A DNA stretch of 64,000 nt, taken from assembly GCF_900582195.1 (NCBI RefSeq), contig NZ_UTHA01000184.1, forward strand, positions 42,720-106,719, written 5' to 3'. Below the pieces are notes generated by a model. The model was not told the DNA's origin. It saw nothing but the letters and a program-made list of their open reading frames with translations, and made no database searches. Below, piece by piece: positions 1-10,550 of the stretch (within the stretch, counting starts at the first letter, position 1; each line of letters opens with the position of its first letter). A program made the position numbers and the translations under genes. This DNA comes from Pseudomonas viridiflava. Lineage in GTDB: Bacteria > Pseudomonadota > Gammaproteobacteria > Pseudomonadales > Pseudomonadaceae.

Positions 1-1
1 C

Positions 2-1174
2 GCCGGCGTCGGACAATTGCCTCGTCTGCGCGAAGCGCTCCTTAGCGAAAACGCCATTGTGGAACTGCCGCAAGACCTGCATGGCCTTGTTGTAAACGGC
101 GTGGTCCTGAGGGCCAATCCGCTGTCCATAGCCTCAAGAGACCGGATAAAGCTCAATTACCAGTTCACTTACCAGAACATGGGCGTTGCGGCTGATCAGG
201 AGGACATTGCCCTGGCACGGGCGCTGTACCCCGACATCAGTGAAGCCAACGCCAATAGTCTGATCTATCGCCTGCCTGGGACAATGGCTGAGGGACGTGT
301 CGAGTTACTGCGTCGCCAGAACGACCTCACAACCCTGCTTGGCGAGCTAGACGCGTGGACGAGAGAGGTGCCGCGTGATCCGGTCACCGGTAGCAACCTC
401 GGGGAGCAGGAACTGCAGCAGGAAAATGCCCGGCGCACGGAATTCAGGAATACTCTGGAAGAAAGCTTGCGCGTGGCTCCGATAGGTCTGGTCCGTTCAG
501 ACTTTGCACTCGACCTGTCCTTCATCGGTGAACTGCCAAAGCTGAGCGGCCGCTTCGAGCAGACCAAGGCACTGAGACTGACGAGTACCGCTCGTGTACA
601 TCCGCAGGTTGAGCCGTTGCTCGAACTGTTCCCGAAGCTGAAATCACTCGATATTCGCGACTATCAACTGAACGCGATTCCCGAGCCAGTCTTCAACATG
701 AACAACCTGACCGACCTGCAACTGCCCCTGTGCCGCATCGAACTGACGGAACAAAGCATGAATGCACTGGCAACCCTGGAGAAACTGCAAACGCTGGATT
801 TGAGTCACAACCCGCTGGGTCGGACACCCGACCTGAGAAACCTCAAGGCGTGTGAAACGCTGCGATTGAACAACACCGGACTGACCGACGTTCCGGTGGG
901 TCTGTTTGATCTGCCGCGGCTGAGCTACGCGAGTCTCTCCGATAACGCCATTACCGAGCTTCCCGACCCACTGCCTCTTGCTGCTGACGGCAGAGCGATC
1001 ACCTACAACTTCAGTAACAATCCATTGAGCCCGCAGAGTCAGAGGAGTCTGAGCATTTACAACACAGCCAATGAGTCACGACTGGCTGAGGAGCGCAAGC
1101 GTTGGTTCAGAGTTGGTCAAGAGCTCGACGACTTCAGGGATTCAGATTTCTCCGACGGTGAAGAACAACCCTGA
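2..1174 (+). CDS. Leucine-rich-repeat protein, C-terminal part (5' end outside window)
   Basis: The frame is open to the left edge, so the true start lies upstream. What is visible is about 390 residues: a helical, charged segment (roughly nucleotides 150-480) and then a run of leucine-rich repeats (about 570-1040), with units such as LQTLDLSHNPLGRTP and LSDNAITELPDPL. The protein ends in a short acidic tail. In Pseudomonas, very large LRR proteins with an N-terminal toxin-like region, and sometimes a C-terminal NEL ubiquitin-ligase domain, are common. No NEL domain follows the repeats here. Function is inferred only as protein-protein recognition, possibly a host-directed or contact toxin. 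The REP-free gap to argR is only 37 bp, and the two genes converge. Confidence 0.75.
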   Translation, partial: AGVGQLPRLREALLSENAIVELPQDLHGLVVNGVVLRANPLSIASRDRIKLNYQFTYQNMGVAADQEDIALARALYPDISEANANSLIYRLPGTMAEGRVELLRRQNDLTTLLGELDAWTREVPRDPVTGSNLGEQELQQENARRTEFRNTLEESLRVAPIGLVRSDFALDLSFIGELPKLSGRFEQTKALRLTSTARVHPQVEPLLELFPKLKSLDIRDYQLNAIPEPVFNMNNLTDLQLPLCRIELTEQSMNALATLEKLQTLDLSHNPLGRTPDLRNLKACETLRLNNTGLTDVPVGLFDLPRLSYASLSDNAITELPDPLPLAADGRAITYNFSNNPLSPQSQRSLSIYNTANESRLAEERKRWFRVGQELDDFRDSDFSDGEEQP

Positions 1175-1211
1175 GCACAGTGATCATCGGTTAGCGCTGA
1201 CTTCCCCTTGC

Positions 1212-2204
1212 CTAGCCGCGCTCTGGCGGCACTGACGACAATTCGAACGGGCTGCTGCTACGCCGCTGGTTGCGATCTTCCCGCGGCGTGGCACCGAAGA
1301 AGTTGCGGTAGGCGCTGGAGAAATGCGGCCCCGAGGAGAAGCCACAAGAGAGGCCGATCTGGATGATCGACTTGCTGGTCTGCATCAACATCTGCCGGGC
1401 CTTGTTCAGGCGCAGTTCGAGGTAGTACTGGCTCGGCACACGGTTGAGGTATTGCTTGAAGATGCGCTCCAGCTGGCGACGGGACACGCACACGTGTTGG
1501 GCGATTTCGTCGGTGGTCAGCGGTTCTTCGATGTTGGCTTCCATCAGCAACACCGCTTGGGTCAGCTTCGGATGACTGGAACCGAGACGGTTCTGCAACG
1601 GGATGCGCTGACGCTCGCCACCTTCGCGGATGCGTTCGACCACCAGCTCTTCCGATACTGCACCGGCCAGTTCCGCCCCGTGATCGCGGGCCAGCACCGC
1701 CAGCAACAGATCGAGTACGGACATGCCGCCGCACGCGGTCAGGCGGTCACGATCCCAATCGAACAGATGGCTGGTGGCGATGACTTTCGGAAAACGCTCA
1801 GCGAAATCGTCCTGCCAGCGCCAGTGCACGGCGGCGCGATAACCGTCGAGCAAACCGAGTTGTGCCAACGGGTATACGCCAGCGGACAGACCGCCGATGA
1901 CCGTGCCAGCACGCACCAGTTGCTTCAGTGCACTGCTGAGTGCCGGGGCCAAAGTGGTCGGCGGCTCATCAGCGAGCAGGAACAGTTTCTGGAAGTTTTC
2001 GAGCTTGCCGGCCCATGCCTCACCGGGCAATTGCCAGGCGCCTTCGCCTGCAGCTTCTGTCACGGCTTCGGCCTGCAGGAACGACAGTTCGTAAACCACC
2101 TCCGGGTGCACCCGCTGCGCAACACGCAAGGCCTCCTCCGCCAGCGCCAGCGTCAACGCTTTAGTGCTGGGCCAAATCAGGAAACCAATTCGATGGGCAG
2201 TCAT
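1212..2204 (-). CDS. argR: ArgR, AraC/GlxA-type arginine-responsive regulator
   Basis: A 330-residue regulator: an N-terminal DJ-1/PfpI-like (class I amidotransferase fold) ligand domain, about residues 1-170, and a C-terminal AraC helix-turn-helix pair, about 215-315 (second helix region IIQIGLSCGFSSGPHFSS). It is the last gene of the aotJQMOP-argR order known from P. aeruginosa, where ArgR senses arginine and controls uptake and catabolism. The ATG at 2204 begins with MTAHRIGFLIWPS, as I remember for the orthologue. An in-frame ATG 13 codons upstream (2243) is possible, and neither start has a strong Shine-Dalgarno. A REPIN sits between it and aotP, so argR may be transcribed partly separately. 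Confidence 0.88.
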   Translation of the reverse strand: MTAHRIGFLIWPSTKALTLALAEEALRVAQRVHPEVVYELSFLQAEAVTEAAGEGAWQLPGEAWAGKLENFQKLFLLADEPPTTLAPALSSALKQLVRAGTVIGGLSAGVYPLAQLGLLDGYRAAVHWRWQDDFAERFPKVIATSHLFDWDRDRLTACGGMSVLDLLLAVLARDHGAELAGAVSEELVVERIREGGERQRIPLQNRLGSSHPKLTQAVLLMEANIEEPLTTDEIAQHVCVSRRQLERIFKQYLNRVPSQYYLELRLNKARQMLMQTSKSIIQIGLSCGFSSGPHFSSAYRNFFGATPREDRNQRRSSSPFELSSVPPERG

Positions 2205-2298
2205 GGGCGGGCAATCCGAAACGAGGAACAGTGATGAAGGCATGGGCCAATGCTAGCCCGTAAATGAACACAAATCATGAGGCTGACAGAGATCCATT

Positions 2299-2387
2299 GT
2301 GGGAGCGAGCTTGCTCGCGAAGGCGTCGGGTCAGACAGCAATGATGTCGACTGATACGCCGCTTTCGCGAGCAAGCTCGCTCCCACA
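2299..2387. repeat. REPIN (inverted REP pair)
   Basis: Two inverted copies of the Pseudomonas REP core GAGCGAGCTTGCTCGC, preceded by TGTGGGA and followed by TCGCGAA, lie about 40 bp apart between aotP and argR. The outer ends carry the TGTGGG side. It can fold as one long hairpin in RNA. Confidence 0.9.
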
Positions 2388-2448
2388 GGGATCCGGGTCG
2401 GTCTCTAGGTCGCGAAGCATGACCTAATCTGGTGCATAACGGCAGCGA

Positions 2449-3213
2449 TTACTTGAGGCTACCCGAGAGGAATTGCTGCAAACGTTCCGATTGCGGATTG
2501 ACCAGCACTTCGCGCGGGTTGCCGCTTTCTTCAACCACACCTTTGTGCAGGAACACCAACTGGTTCGACACTTCACGGGCGAAGCCCATTTCATGCGTCA
2601 CTACAACCATGGTGCGACCTTCCTGAGCCAGCGCTTGCATCACTTTCAGCACGTCGCCCACCAGCTCCGGGTCGAGGGCCGAGGTCGGTTCGTCGAACAG
2701 CATCACCTCAGGCTCCATCGCCAGCGCACGGGCAATCGCCACGCGCTGCTGCTCGCCACCGGACATGTGCCCAGGGAAAGCATCTTTACGATGGGCCACG
2801 CCAACCTTGTTCAGGTAGTGCTCGGCTTTCTCGCGGGCTTCGGCCTTGGAGACGCCGAGTACATGCACCGGCGCTTCCATGATGTTTTCCAGCGCGGTCA
2901 TGTGCGACCACAGGTTGAAATGCTGGAACACCATCGACAGGCGCGAACGCATGCGCTGCAGCTGCTTCGGATCGGCGGCTTTCAGCGCGCCGTCCTTGTT
3001 CGCTACCAGTTTCAGCTCTTCGTTGTTGAGCAGAATCTTGCCCGCGTGCGGCTGCTCGAGCAGGTTGATGCAGCGCAGGAAAGTACTTTTGCCGGAGCCA
3101 CTGGAGCCGATGATGCTGATCACATCGCCGGCTGCCGCTTTCAGGGACACGCCCTTGAGCACTTCGTGACTGCCATAGCGTTTATGCAGGTCTTGGACTT
3201 CAAGTTTGTACAT
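2449..3213 (-). CDS. aotP: AotP, arginine/ornithine ABC transporter ATP-binding protein
   Basis: A 254-residue ABC ATPase of the polar amino acid (HisP/GlnQ) type. Walker A GSSGSGKST is near residues 36-44, the Q-loop is in MVFQHFNLWSHM, the signature is MSGGEQQRVAIARAL, and Walker B is VMLFDEPTSALD followed by the switch His in VVTHEMG. It energises arginine/ornithine import with AotQ/AotM. The ATG at 3213 has GAGAA eight bases upstream. A GTG five codons earlier (3228) lacks a ribosome site, so it was not chosen. It is the fifth gene of the minus-strand aot operon, 27 bp after aotO. Confidence 0.92.
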   Translation of the reverse strand: MYKLEVQDLHKRYGSHEVLKGVSLKAAAGDVISIIGSSGSGKSTFLRCINLLEQPHAGKILLNNEELKLVANKDGALKAADPKQLQRMRSRLSMVFQHFNLWSHMTALENIMEAPVHVLGVSKAEAREKAEHYLNKVGVAHRKDAFPGHMSGGEQQRVAIARALAMEPEVMLFDEPTSALDPELVGDVLKVMQALAQEGRTMVVVTHEMGFAREVSNQLVFLHKGVVEESGNPREVLVNPQSERLQQFLSGSLK

Positions 3214-3240
3214 GCGGTCGGTTCTCACAAAAACAGTCAG

Positions 3241-4353
3241 TCAGTCGTTGAGCAAGCGCCCGTGACGCAGCGCTTCGCGCCCCGCCACCTTGGCCAGCCA
3301 GAAACCGGGTTGGGCATAACGCAGCCGTTCAATGGCAAACAGCACCCCGGAGGTACCAGCACACACCGTGCTGACCCGATCGGACAGAGGATCAATCACT
3401 TCAAAAATCTCATCGCCCGCCTCGACCCATTCGCCGGGCTTGCGCAGAAAACTCACGACGCCCGGATGCGGCGCGAACAGCAACTCGGTGCCTTCGAACG
3501 GCATGCCTTCACAGGCTTCGTGCGCCGGGTTCGGCCACTCGCCAGTGATCAAGCCTTGCTCGGCGAGGAAGGCGAGAATGCCCTCAGCATACGCCTCCGC
3601 TTCGGCGCGACCGGTATCGGCCTGACCGCCCAGCTCAATGGTCGTCGCCAGACAGGCCAGCGGAATCTGCGCATCGGGGAACCGACGCGACAGACGCAAC
3701 CACGGCAACGAGCACGCTTCATCGAACGAACTGCCACCGGAATCTTCCGCGAGCAATCCGACCTTCACATTCAGGTGCGCGGCCAACGAACGCCACTGCG
3801 GCCAGTGCTGCGGCAACGCGTACATGTGCAGCGCGGCTTCGGCATCGCAGTGCAAGTCGAGCACCACATCAGCGGTGCAAGCGTGGCTGAGCAGTACGCG
3901 CTGCATACCTTGCAACTGGCTGCTCGCCTCTGGCAATGCCGCCAGATGATCGGCCATCGCCTGACGGATCAGCCGCACATTGGCGTGCGGATCATCTCCG
4001 AGACGGTCGGCCAAAGCTGCCGCAACCGGCGCGCTCAGCTCGACGAAATCACGGTTGAAATTCTTGCCGCTACCGGCTTCGAAACGGCCCTGGTGATTGC
4101 CTTGCAGCAACTGCCCAAGACCCAACGGGTTGGCGACCGGCACCAGTTCGATGACACCGTTGAGCAGGCCTTTGACTTCGAGTTCGCCGAGGCGCTTTTT
4201 CAGCTCCCAGGCGGTACGCATGCCCGGCAATTCGTCAGCGTGCAGGCTGGCCTGAATGTAGGCCTTGCGCTCGCCGCGACCGAAGCGGAACACCGAAATC
4301 TTGCGCTCGCTGCCCAAATGGCTCCACGGCAATACGTGGTCGATGCGTTCCAT
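3241..4353 (-). CDS. aotO: AotO, succinylglutamate desuccinylase/aspartoacylase-like protein
   Basis: A 370-residue member of the M14-like AstE/AspA zinc amidohydrolase family. Zinc ligands are H38 and E41 (in SLHADELPG) and H168 (in LDLHCD). Substrate-site residues are NFNRD (98-102), with a likely catalytic glutamate E240 in TIELGGQ. It is encoded inside the aot transport operon, one base from aotM. In P. aeruginosa the matching gene is aotO, reported as not needed for transport. A role in hydrolysing an acylated amino acid is a family inference; the substrate is unknown. Confidence 0.85.
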   Translation of the reverse strand: MERIDHVLPWSHLGSERKISVFRFGRGERKAYIQASLHADELPGMRTAWELKKRLGELEVKGLLNGVIELVPVANPLGLGQLLQGNHQGRFEAGSGKNFNRDFVELSAPVAAALADRLGDDPHANVRLIRQAMADHLAALPEASSQLQGMQRVLLSHACTADVVLDLHCDAEAALHMYALPQHWPQWRSLAAHLNVKVGLLAEDSGGSSFDEACSLPWLRLSRRFPDAQIPLACLATTIELGGQADTGRAEAEAYAEGILAFLAEQGLITGEWPNPAHEACEGMPFEGTELLFAPHPGVVSFLRKPGEWVEAGDEIFEVIDPLSDRVSTVCAGTSGVLFAIERLRYAQPGFWLAKVAGREALRHGRLLND

Positions 4354-4354
4354 A

Positions 4355-5053
4355 TCAGTGCTTCCGCGGGGCCAGGTAGCTCAACCAGCGACGCTCGGCC
4401 AGTTTGAACAGCTTGACCAGAATAAACGTCAGGCACAGGTAGAACACGCCAGCGGTGATGTACGCCTCGAACGGCAGATAGAACTGCGCGTTGACGGTAC
4501 GTGCTGCGCCAGTGATGTCGATCAAGGTCACGATGGAGGCCAGACTGGTGGTCTGCAGCATCATGATCACTTCGTTGCTGTACTGCGGCAGCGCCCGGCG
4601 CAGGGCCGATGGCAGCAGGATGCGTTTGTACAGTTTGAAGCGCGACATGCCCATGGCTTTCGCCGCTTCGATCTCACCGTTCGGCGTGGCCTTGAGGCTG
4701 CCGGCGATGATTTCAGCGGTGTAGGCGCTGGTGTTGACCGCAAACGCCAGGCAGGCACAGAACGTCGCGCTGGACAGCCATGGCCACAAGAAGCTTTCGC
4801 GTACTGCTTCGAACTGCGCCAGACCGTAATAGATCAGGAACAGTTGCACCAGCATCGGCGTGCCACGGATCACGTAGGTGTACAGCCACGCGGCGCCGTT
4901 GACGACCGGGTTCTTCGAGACGCGCATCAGCCCCAGCGGCAGGGCCGCCAGCAGACCGAAAAACAGCGACAGCGCGAGCAGTTTGAGGGTGGTCAGCAGG
5001 CCGCCGAGGTACAGCGGCATGGCCTCCCAAATGACGTTGTAGTCGAAGATCAT
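4355..5053 (-). CDS. aotM: AotM, arginine/ornithine ABC transporter permease
   Basis: A 232-residue inner-membrane permease of the HisM/GlnP class with about five membrane segments. The cytoplasmic EAA loop that docks the ATPase reads GEIEAAKAMGMSRFKLYKR. The start overlaps the aotQ stop by four bases (ATGA), the usual arrangement for translational coupling, and its stop is one base from the aotO start. It pairs with AotQ to form the channel. Confidence 0.92.
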   Translation of the reverse strand: MIFDYNVIWEAMPLYLGGLLTTLKLLALSLFFGLLAALPLGLMRVSKNPVVNGAAWLYTYVIRGTPMLVQLFLIYYGLAQFEAVRESFLWPWLSSATFCACLAFAVNTSAYTAEIIAGSLKATPNGEIEAAKAMGMSRFKLYKRILLPSALRRALPQYSNEVIMMLQTTSLASIVTLIDITGAARTVNAQFYLPFEAYITAGVFYLCLTFILVKLFKLAERRWLSYLAPRKH

Positions 5054-5739
5054 AGATCAGCCGCCCTTACGCCTACCGAGTAGCGCTTCTCAAGTTGACG
5101 CAGGATCAGCAACGAAACACTGGTGATCACCAGGTACATCGCCGCCACTGCGAGGAAGAAGGTGAAAGGCTCGCGAGTGGCATCCGCCGCCTGCTTGGCC
5201 TTGAACATCATGTCTTGCAGACCGACCACGGAAATCAGCGCGGTGGCCTTGGTCAGAACCAGCCAGTTGTTGGTGAAGCCCGGAATCGCCAGGCGAATCA
5301 TCTGGGGCACCATCACCCGGAAGAACACCTGAAAACTGCTCATGCCGTACGCCATGCCCGCTTCGGCCTGACCCTTGGGAATCGCCATGAACGCGCCACG
5401 GAAGGTTTCCGACAGATACGCACCGAAGATGAAACCGAGGGTGCCGATACCGGCGGCCAGCGGGTTCAGATCGATGTAGTCGTCGTAGCCGAGCATCGGC
5501 GCCACGCGGTTGAGCAAGTCCTGACCGCCGTAGAAGATCAGCAGGATCAGCACCAGATCGGGAATCCCGCGGATCACCGTGGAATACAGGTCGCCCAGCC
5601 AGGCCAGCCAGCGCACCGGCGACAGGCGCAACGCGACACCGATCAGCCCGAGAACGATGGCCAGAGCCATGGACGACAAGGCGAGCTGAAGCGTCAGCCA
5701 TGCGCCATCGAGGATGACAGCCCCGTAGCCTTTCAACAT
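5050..5739 (-). CDS. aotQ: AotQ, arginine/ornithine ABC transporter permease
   Basis: A 229-residue permease partner of AotM, same fold, with a diverged EAA loop GQAEAGMAYGMSSFQVFFR. It is the first gene after the binding-protein gene aotJ. A strong hairpin in the 91-bp gap separates the two (see 5769-5809). Its stop overlaps the aotM start. Confidence 0.92.
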   Translation of the reverse strand: MLKGYGAVILDGAWLTLQLALSSMALAIVLGLIGVALRLSPVRWLAWLGDLYSTVIRGIPDLVLILLIFYGGQDLLNRVAPMLGYDDYIDLNPLAAGIGTLGFIFGAYLSETFRGAFMAIPKGQAEAGMAYGMSSFQVFFRVMVPQMIRLAIPGFTNNWLVLTKATALISVVGLQDMMFKAKQAADATREPFTFFLAVAAMYLVITSVSLLILRQLEKRYSVGVRAADL

Positions 5740-5768
5740 GATTCAGGTCCTCGAAAGTTGGGATGAAA

Positions 5769-5809
5769 AAATGGCGCAAACCGCAGAGATCCTGTTGCTT
5801 GCGCCATTT
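5769..5809 (-). other. Intercistronic hairpin between aotJ and aotQ
   Basis: AAATGGCGCAA (5769-5779) and TTGCGCCATTT (5799-5809) form an 11-bp perfect stem with a 19-base loop. There is no U-run, so it is more likely a mRNA-stabilising or attenuating structure than a full terminator. Such hairpins after a binding-protein gene commonly let it be made in excess over the membrane subunits. Confidence 0.6.
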
Positions 5810-5830
5810 CGGACTTGTCGCAGAGACGTG

Positions 5831-6604
5831 TTACTTGCCGTAGATATCGAAGGCGAAGTACTTGTCCTGGATTGCTTTGTATTTGCCGTTTTCGCGAATG
5901 GCCGCGATGGCAGCGTTGATCTTGTCTTTCAGGGCATCGCCCTTACGCACGGCAATGCCTACGCCGTCGCCGAAGTATTTGACGTCGGTGAACGCCGGGC
6001 CAACGAACGCGAAGCCTTTGCCTGCGTCGGTTTTCAGGAAACCATCATCGAGCAGGGTTGCGTCAGCCACGGTACCGTCGAGACGACCGGCAGCCACGTC
6101 CAGATAGATCTCGTTCTGCGAGCCGTACGGCTTGATCTCGGCACCCAGTGGCGCCAGAACTTCACGGGCGAAACGTTCGTGGATCGAACCACGCTGTACG
6201 CCGATGTTCTTGCCCTTCAGCTCAGCCAGACCTTCGCTGACCTGAGTACCGGCCTTCATCACCAGACGCGCCGGGGTGTTGTAGTACTTGTTGGTGAAGT
6301 CGACCGACTTCTTGCGGTCTTCGGTGATCGACATCGACGACAGGATCGCGTCGATCTTGCGCACTTTCAGTGCCGGGATCAGACCGTCGAACTCTTGCTC
6401 GACCCACACACACTTGACCTGCATCTGCTCGCACAGAGCGTTGCCGATGTCGTAGTCGAAACCGACGATGCTGCCATCCGGTGCTTTCGAGGCGAACGGA
6501 GGGTAAGCCGCTTCGATACCGATCTTCAGAGGTTTTTCGTCAGCGAAGGCGTTCATCGACAGCACGGACAGTGCCAGGGCGCCAAGCAGCACAAGTTTCT
6601 TCAT
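5831..6604 (-). CDS. aotJ: AotJ, periplasmic arginine/ornithine-binding protein
   Basis: A 257-residue substrate-binding protein of family 3 (polar amino acids). The signal peptide MKKLVLLGALALSVLSMNAFA is followed by mature DEKPLKIGIEAAYPPFASK. The conserved ligand-binding stretch GFDYDIGNALC and the RxGS-type region VQRGSIHERF are present. The ATG at 6604 is preceded by GGAG at good distance; the frame stays open 46 codons further upstream but those residues are not signal-like. First gene of the operon, so the main promoter must lie above 6604. Family members are induced by arginine through ArgR. Confidence 0.93.
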   Translation of the reverse strand: MKKLVLLGALALSVLSMNAFADEKPLKIGIEAAYPPFASKAPDGSIVGFDYDIGNALCEQMQVKCVWVEQEFDGLIPALKVRKIDAILSSMSITEDRKKSVDFTNKYYNTPARLVMKAGTQVSEGLAELKGKNIGVQRGSIHERFAREVLAPLGAEIKPYGSQNEIYLDVAAGRLDGTVADATLLDDGFLKTDAGKGFAFVGPAFTDVKYFGDGVGIAVRKGDALKDKINAAIAAIRENGKYKAIQDKYFAFDIYGK

Positions 6605-7156
6605 CTTGGGACTCCATCGGTAAAGGGCAAAAACGGCAGAGTGAGCGACAGCCCAATATGCGAATGGGTGAATCGGGAAATCGGTTGCTGCATCGGTGGG
6701 AAATTTCCCATAGAAACCGTCAGAGATTTCAACGTCAGCCACGATGAGCGAGTGATCGGCATTCTAACGACAGGCCCGAAGCCGATATTTCTTCAATGCG
6801 ACAACTAATTACAGATGCACAGAGAAAGCGACTTTGGCACATTGACAGCCTTGCAATTTCATGCAAGAGCGAAAGGCAGTGAACCGATCTATGCTGCAAA
6901 TTGCGGGCCTATTATTCGCAAACCCTTCTAATCCGGCAAGCGCAGCGTTGTGTCTTATTTTTCACCGGGGGTTTAGAGGCTCTAAAACGGGGCGATGCGT
7001 TTCCCTTTGCCCCGCTCCGGGGCGGACGGTTACACATTCGGTTACGTGGAACGCGGCGGGTAACAGCGGGATATGTCTTACGGGGGAGATCGATAATTAT
7101 TGGTTGGGTCGATTTGTATTCCGACAATGGACTACCCCGGCGTCTGACAAAATGCC
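6605..7156. other. Gap upstream of aotJ: promoter region and structured segment
   Basis: No convincing gene is seen here. The part next to aotJ must hold the operon promoter and ArgR sites, but I could not place boxes with confidence. From about 6965 to 7060 the DNA is rich in hairpins: GTTTAGAG / TCTAAAAC at 6971-6988 and GCCCCG-CTC-CGGGGC at 7009-7023. That makes it a candidate for a small structured RNA. Confidence 0.4.
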
Positions 7157-7240
7157 TTCGCGAGCAAGCTCGCTCCCACAGGGATCTGCATTTTGTCTGA
7201 AGGTACTCGGTCAAACTGTGGGAGCGAGCTTGCTCGCGAA
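7157..7240. repeat. REPIN (inverted REP pair, reverse arrangement)
   Basis: REP cores in opposite orientation at 7157-7180 and 7217-7240. Unlike most pairs in this window, the TCGCGAA sides face outward and the TGTGGG sides face each other across a 36-bp spacer. Confidence 0.88.
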
Positions 7241-7273
7241 GGGGCCAGCCCAGCCACCACAAAACCTCCAGAC

Positions 7274-7312
7274 ACAAAAAAGCCCCGCTCGGCATACACC
7301 GGGCAGGGCTTC
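7274..7312 (-). terminator. Rho-independent terminator of acsA
   Basis: On the minus strand, AAGCCC...GGGCTT pairs around a GC-rich loop and is followed by a run of T (seen as AAAAAA before GCCCCG on the plus strand), just after the acsA stop. Confidence 0.75.
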
Positions 7313-7326
7313 TATTTCTCTAACGC

Positions 7327-9282
<1,956 letters not shown>

Positions 9283-9746
9283 CTTTCCTACCTCGGTGTA
9301 ATAGTTGTTTTTGTATGACCCTGTTGTAACGGGGCGGGGGCCATAGAACCATTCGACGATGGTAGTAACAAGCCCCTACAAAACATCCAGATACCCCGCA
9401 CGCAGATCTCCCAAACACACCCAGTCCTCTGTGGGAGCTTGCCTGCAAGCGATTCAGTCACCTCGGTATCCCAGACAAATCACCTGCTCAGCAATCCAGT
9501 TGCTCCCCCATCTCAAGGGATTGTTACCAAATCTGCCAAAGGTGTTTATCAAAACCCGCTCTGTTTACCCCCGCCCCATCTCCCTAAAATTCACCTCGCC
9601 GACAAGGCAAACGCGATTAACAACGATACAGCCCCCACGAAGGCCGTTAATCCAGCTCTCAAGTAACAACCGCAAATGATGAAGTTCCACACGCAACCCT
9701 AAAAAGGTTGCGTGACCCCACTCGACCTCAAAAAGGTAAATCCGAA
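9283..9746. other. Divergent intergenic region acsA / DUF2790 gene
   Basis: 464 bp without a supported gene. It carries the promoters of both flanking genes and a degenerate REP-like piece (about 9430-9452, TGTGGGAGCTTGCCTGCAAG). The first 60 bp beside acsA contain a GC-rich run GGGGCGGGGGCC. Nothing else was recognised. Confidence 0.4.
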
Positions 9747-10007
9747 ATGAAAGCTTTATTGGTTCTGGCCCTCAGCAGTCTGTGCGCAACCGCCATGGCA
9801 GATGAGGTCCCGACTGATGTCGCACAGCAACAACCGGTGATCGAGGAATACACTTACTCCACTCACTTGGACATCGCCAACGTTGTATCGATGAGTGAAA
9901 TTCCCAACGTCTGCGAAGTAGTACCGGCAAAAATGGAGTACGACGACTCCAAAGGCCAGCGCCACATCCTGCGTTACAGCGTCATGGGCAACGGCTGCAC
10001 CAATTGA
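9747..10007 (+). CDS. DUF2790 family small secreted protein
   Basis: An 86-residue protein with signal peptide MKALLVLALSSLCATAMA and a mature domain of about 65 residues. The domain fits the Pseudomonas-specific DUF2790 pattern: YSTHLDIANVVSM, two cysteines (in NVCEVV and at NGCTN) likely disulphide-bonded, and RYSVMGNGC. ATG 9747 has AAAAGG nine bases upstream; the frame is open 13 codons earlier but those residues do not fit. Periplasmic, function unknown. Families like this are often stress- or metal-induced, which is not shown here. Confidence 0.8.
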   Translation: MKALLVLALSSLCATAMADEVPTDVAQQQPVIEEYTYSTHLDIANVVSMSEIPNVCEVVPAKMEYDDSKGQRHILRYSVMGNGCTN

Positions 10008-10117
10008 TGATTCGAGACTGCACCGAATTGGACCTCGCTACGCTTCATTGAAGGTCGATTCCAGCCCGACTCCGGTCGGGCTCAGTTGTGTTTGAAGCCG
10101 GCAAAAATGCTTGCAAA

Positions 10118-10133
10118 ACACTAGATGTAGTGA
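10118..10133. promoter_or_regulatory. Candidate NrdR box upstream of nrdB
   Basis: ACACTAGATGTAGTGA matches 13 of 16 positions of the NrdR palindrome ACACWATATATWGTGT. It lies in the 543-bp region before nrdB. A second box three helical turns away, usual for NrdR, is not obvious. Confidence 0.5.
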
Positions 10134-10301
10134 AAAACCGGTTTTTTTGTTCGTTTTTTGAGCAAATCGACAATTGCGAGATTTTTGCGAAAAAAAATCT
10201 ATCCCCGGCAAAGCCCTGTAAACCCTCACTCTCGTCGAAAAACCACCCTCCTCGACCGCTCCATGCGCGGATTCGCCTCAGCACAGCCGTGTTTTTTTCC
10301 C

Positions 10302-10307
10302 TATAAT
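10302..10307 (+). promoter_or_regulatory. Candidate -10 element for nrdB
   Basis: A perfect TATAAT stands about 245 bp before the nrdB ATG. No good -35 is visible at 17 bp spacing, so it would depend on an activator or the call is wrong. Confidence 0.35.
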
Positions 10308-10550
10308 GCCGCCCCATACGGGTCAGCAATATTCCCTTACAGGGAGCAAAAGCCATTCTGAAGCCCCGCAGCAGCGTTCAACGCTGATTGCGCCCATCAG
10401 AGGCTCTCGGAACCCGTCAAAATTTCTGTTTATTTGCCTGCGTGCATCGCTGCAAAAAACGACATCCAACGCGGTCTGTACGACCGTGTGAAAAACCAAC
10501 CAATCAGGTTTCACACGGGCGACAGGCCCTCACGCAGGAGACGACACGTC

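Noticed and set aside
2299..2387. Repeated palindromes considered as CRISPR
   Set aside because: The units are dispersed inverted pairs without regular spacers or cas genes; they are REP elements.
2473..4407. Open frame of 644 codons antisense to aotP and aotO
   Set aside because: Spans two real genes and their gap; no similarity, composition typical of an antisense shadow.
6836..6860. Sigma-54-like TTGGCACATTGACAGCCTTGCA
   Set aside because: The distance between TGGCAC and TTGC is ten bases instead of five.
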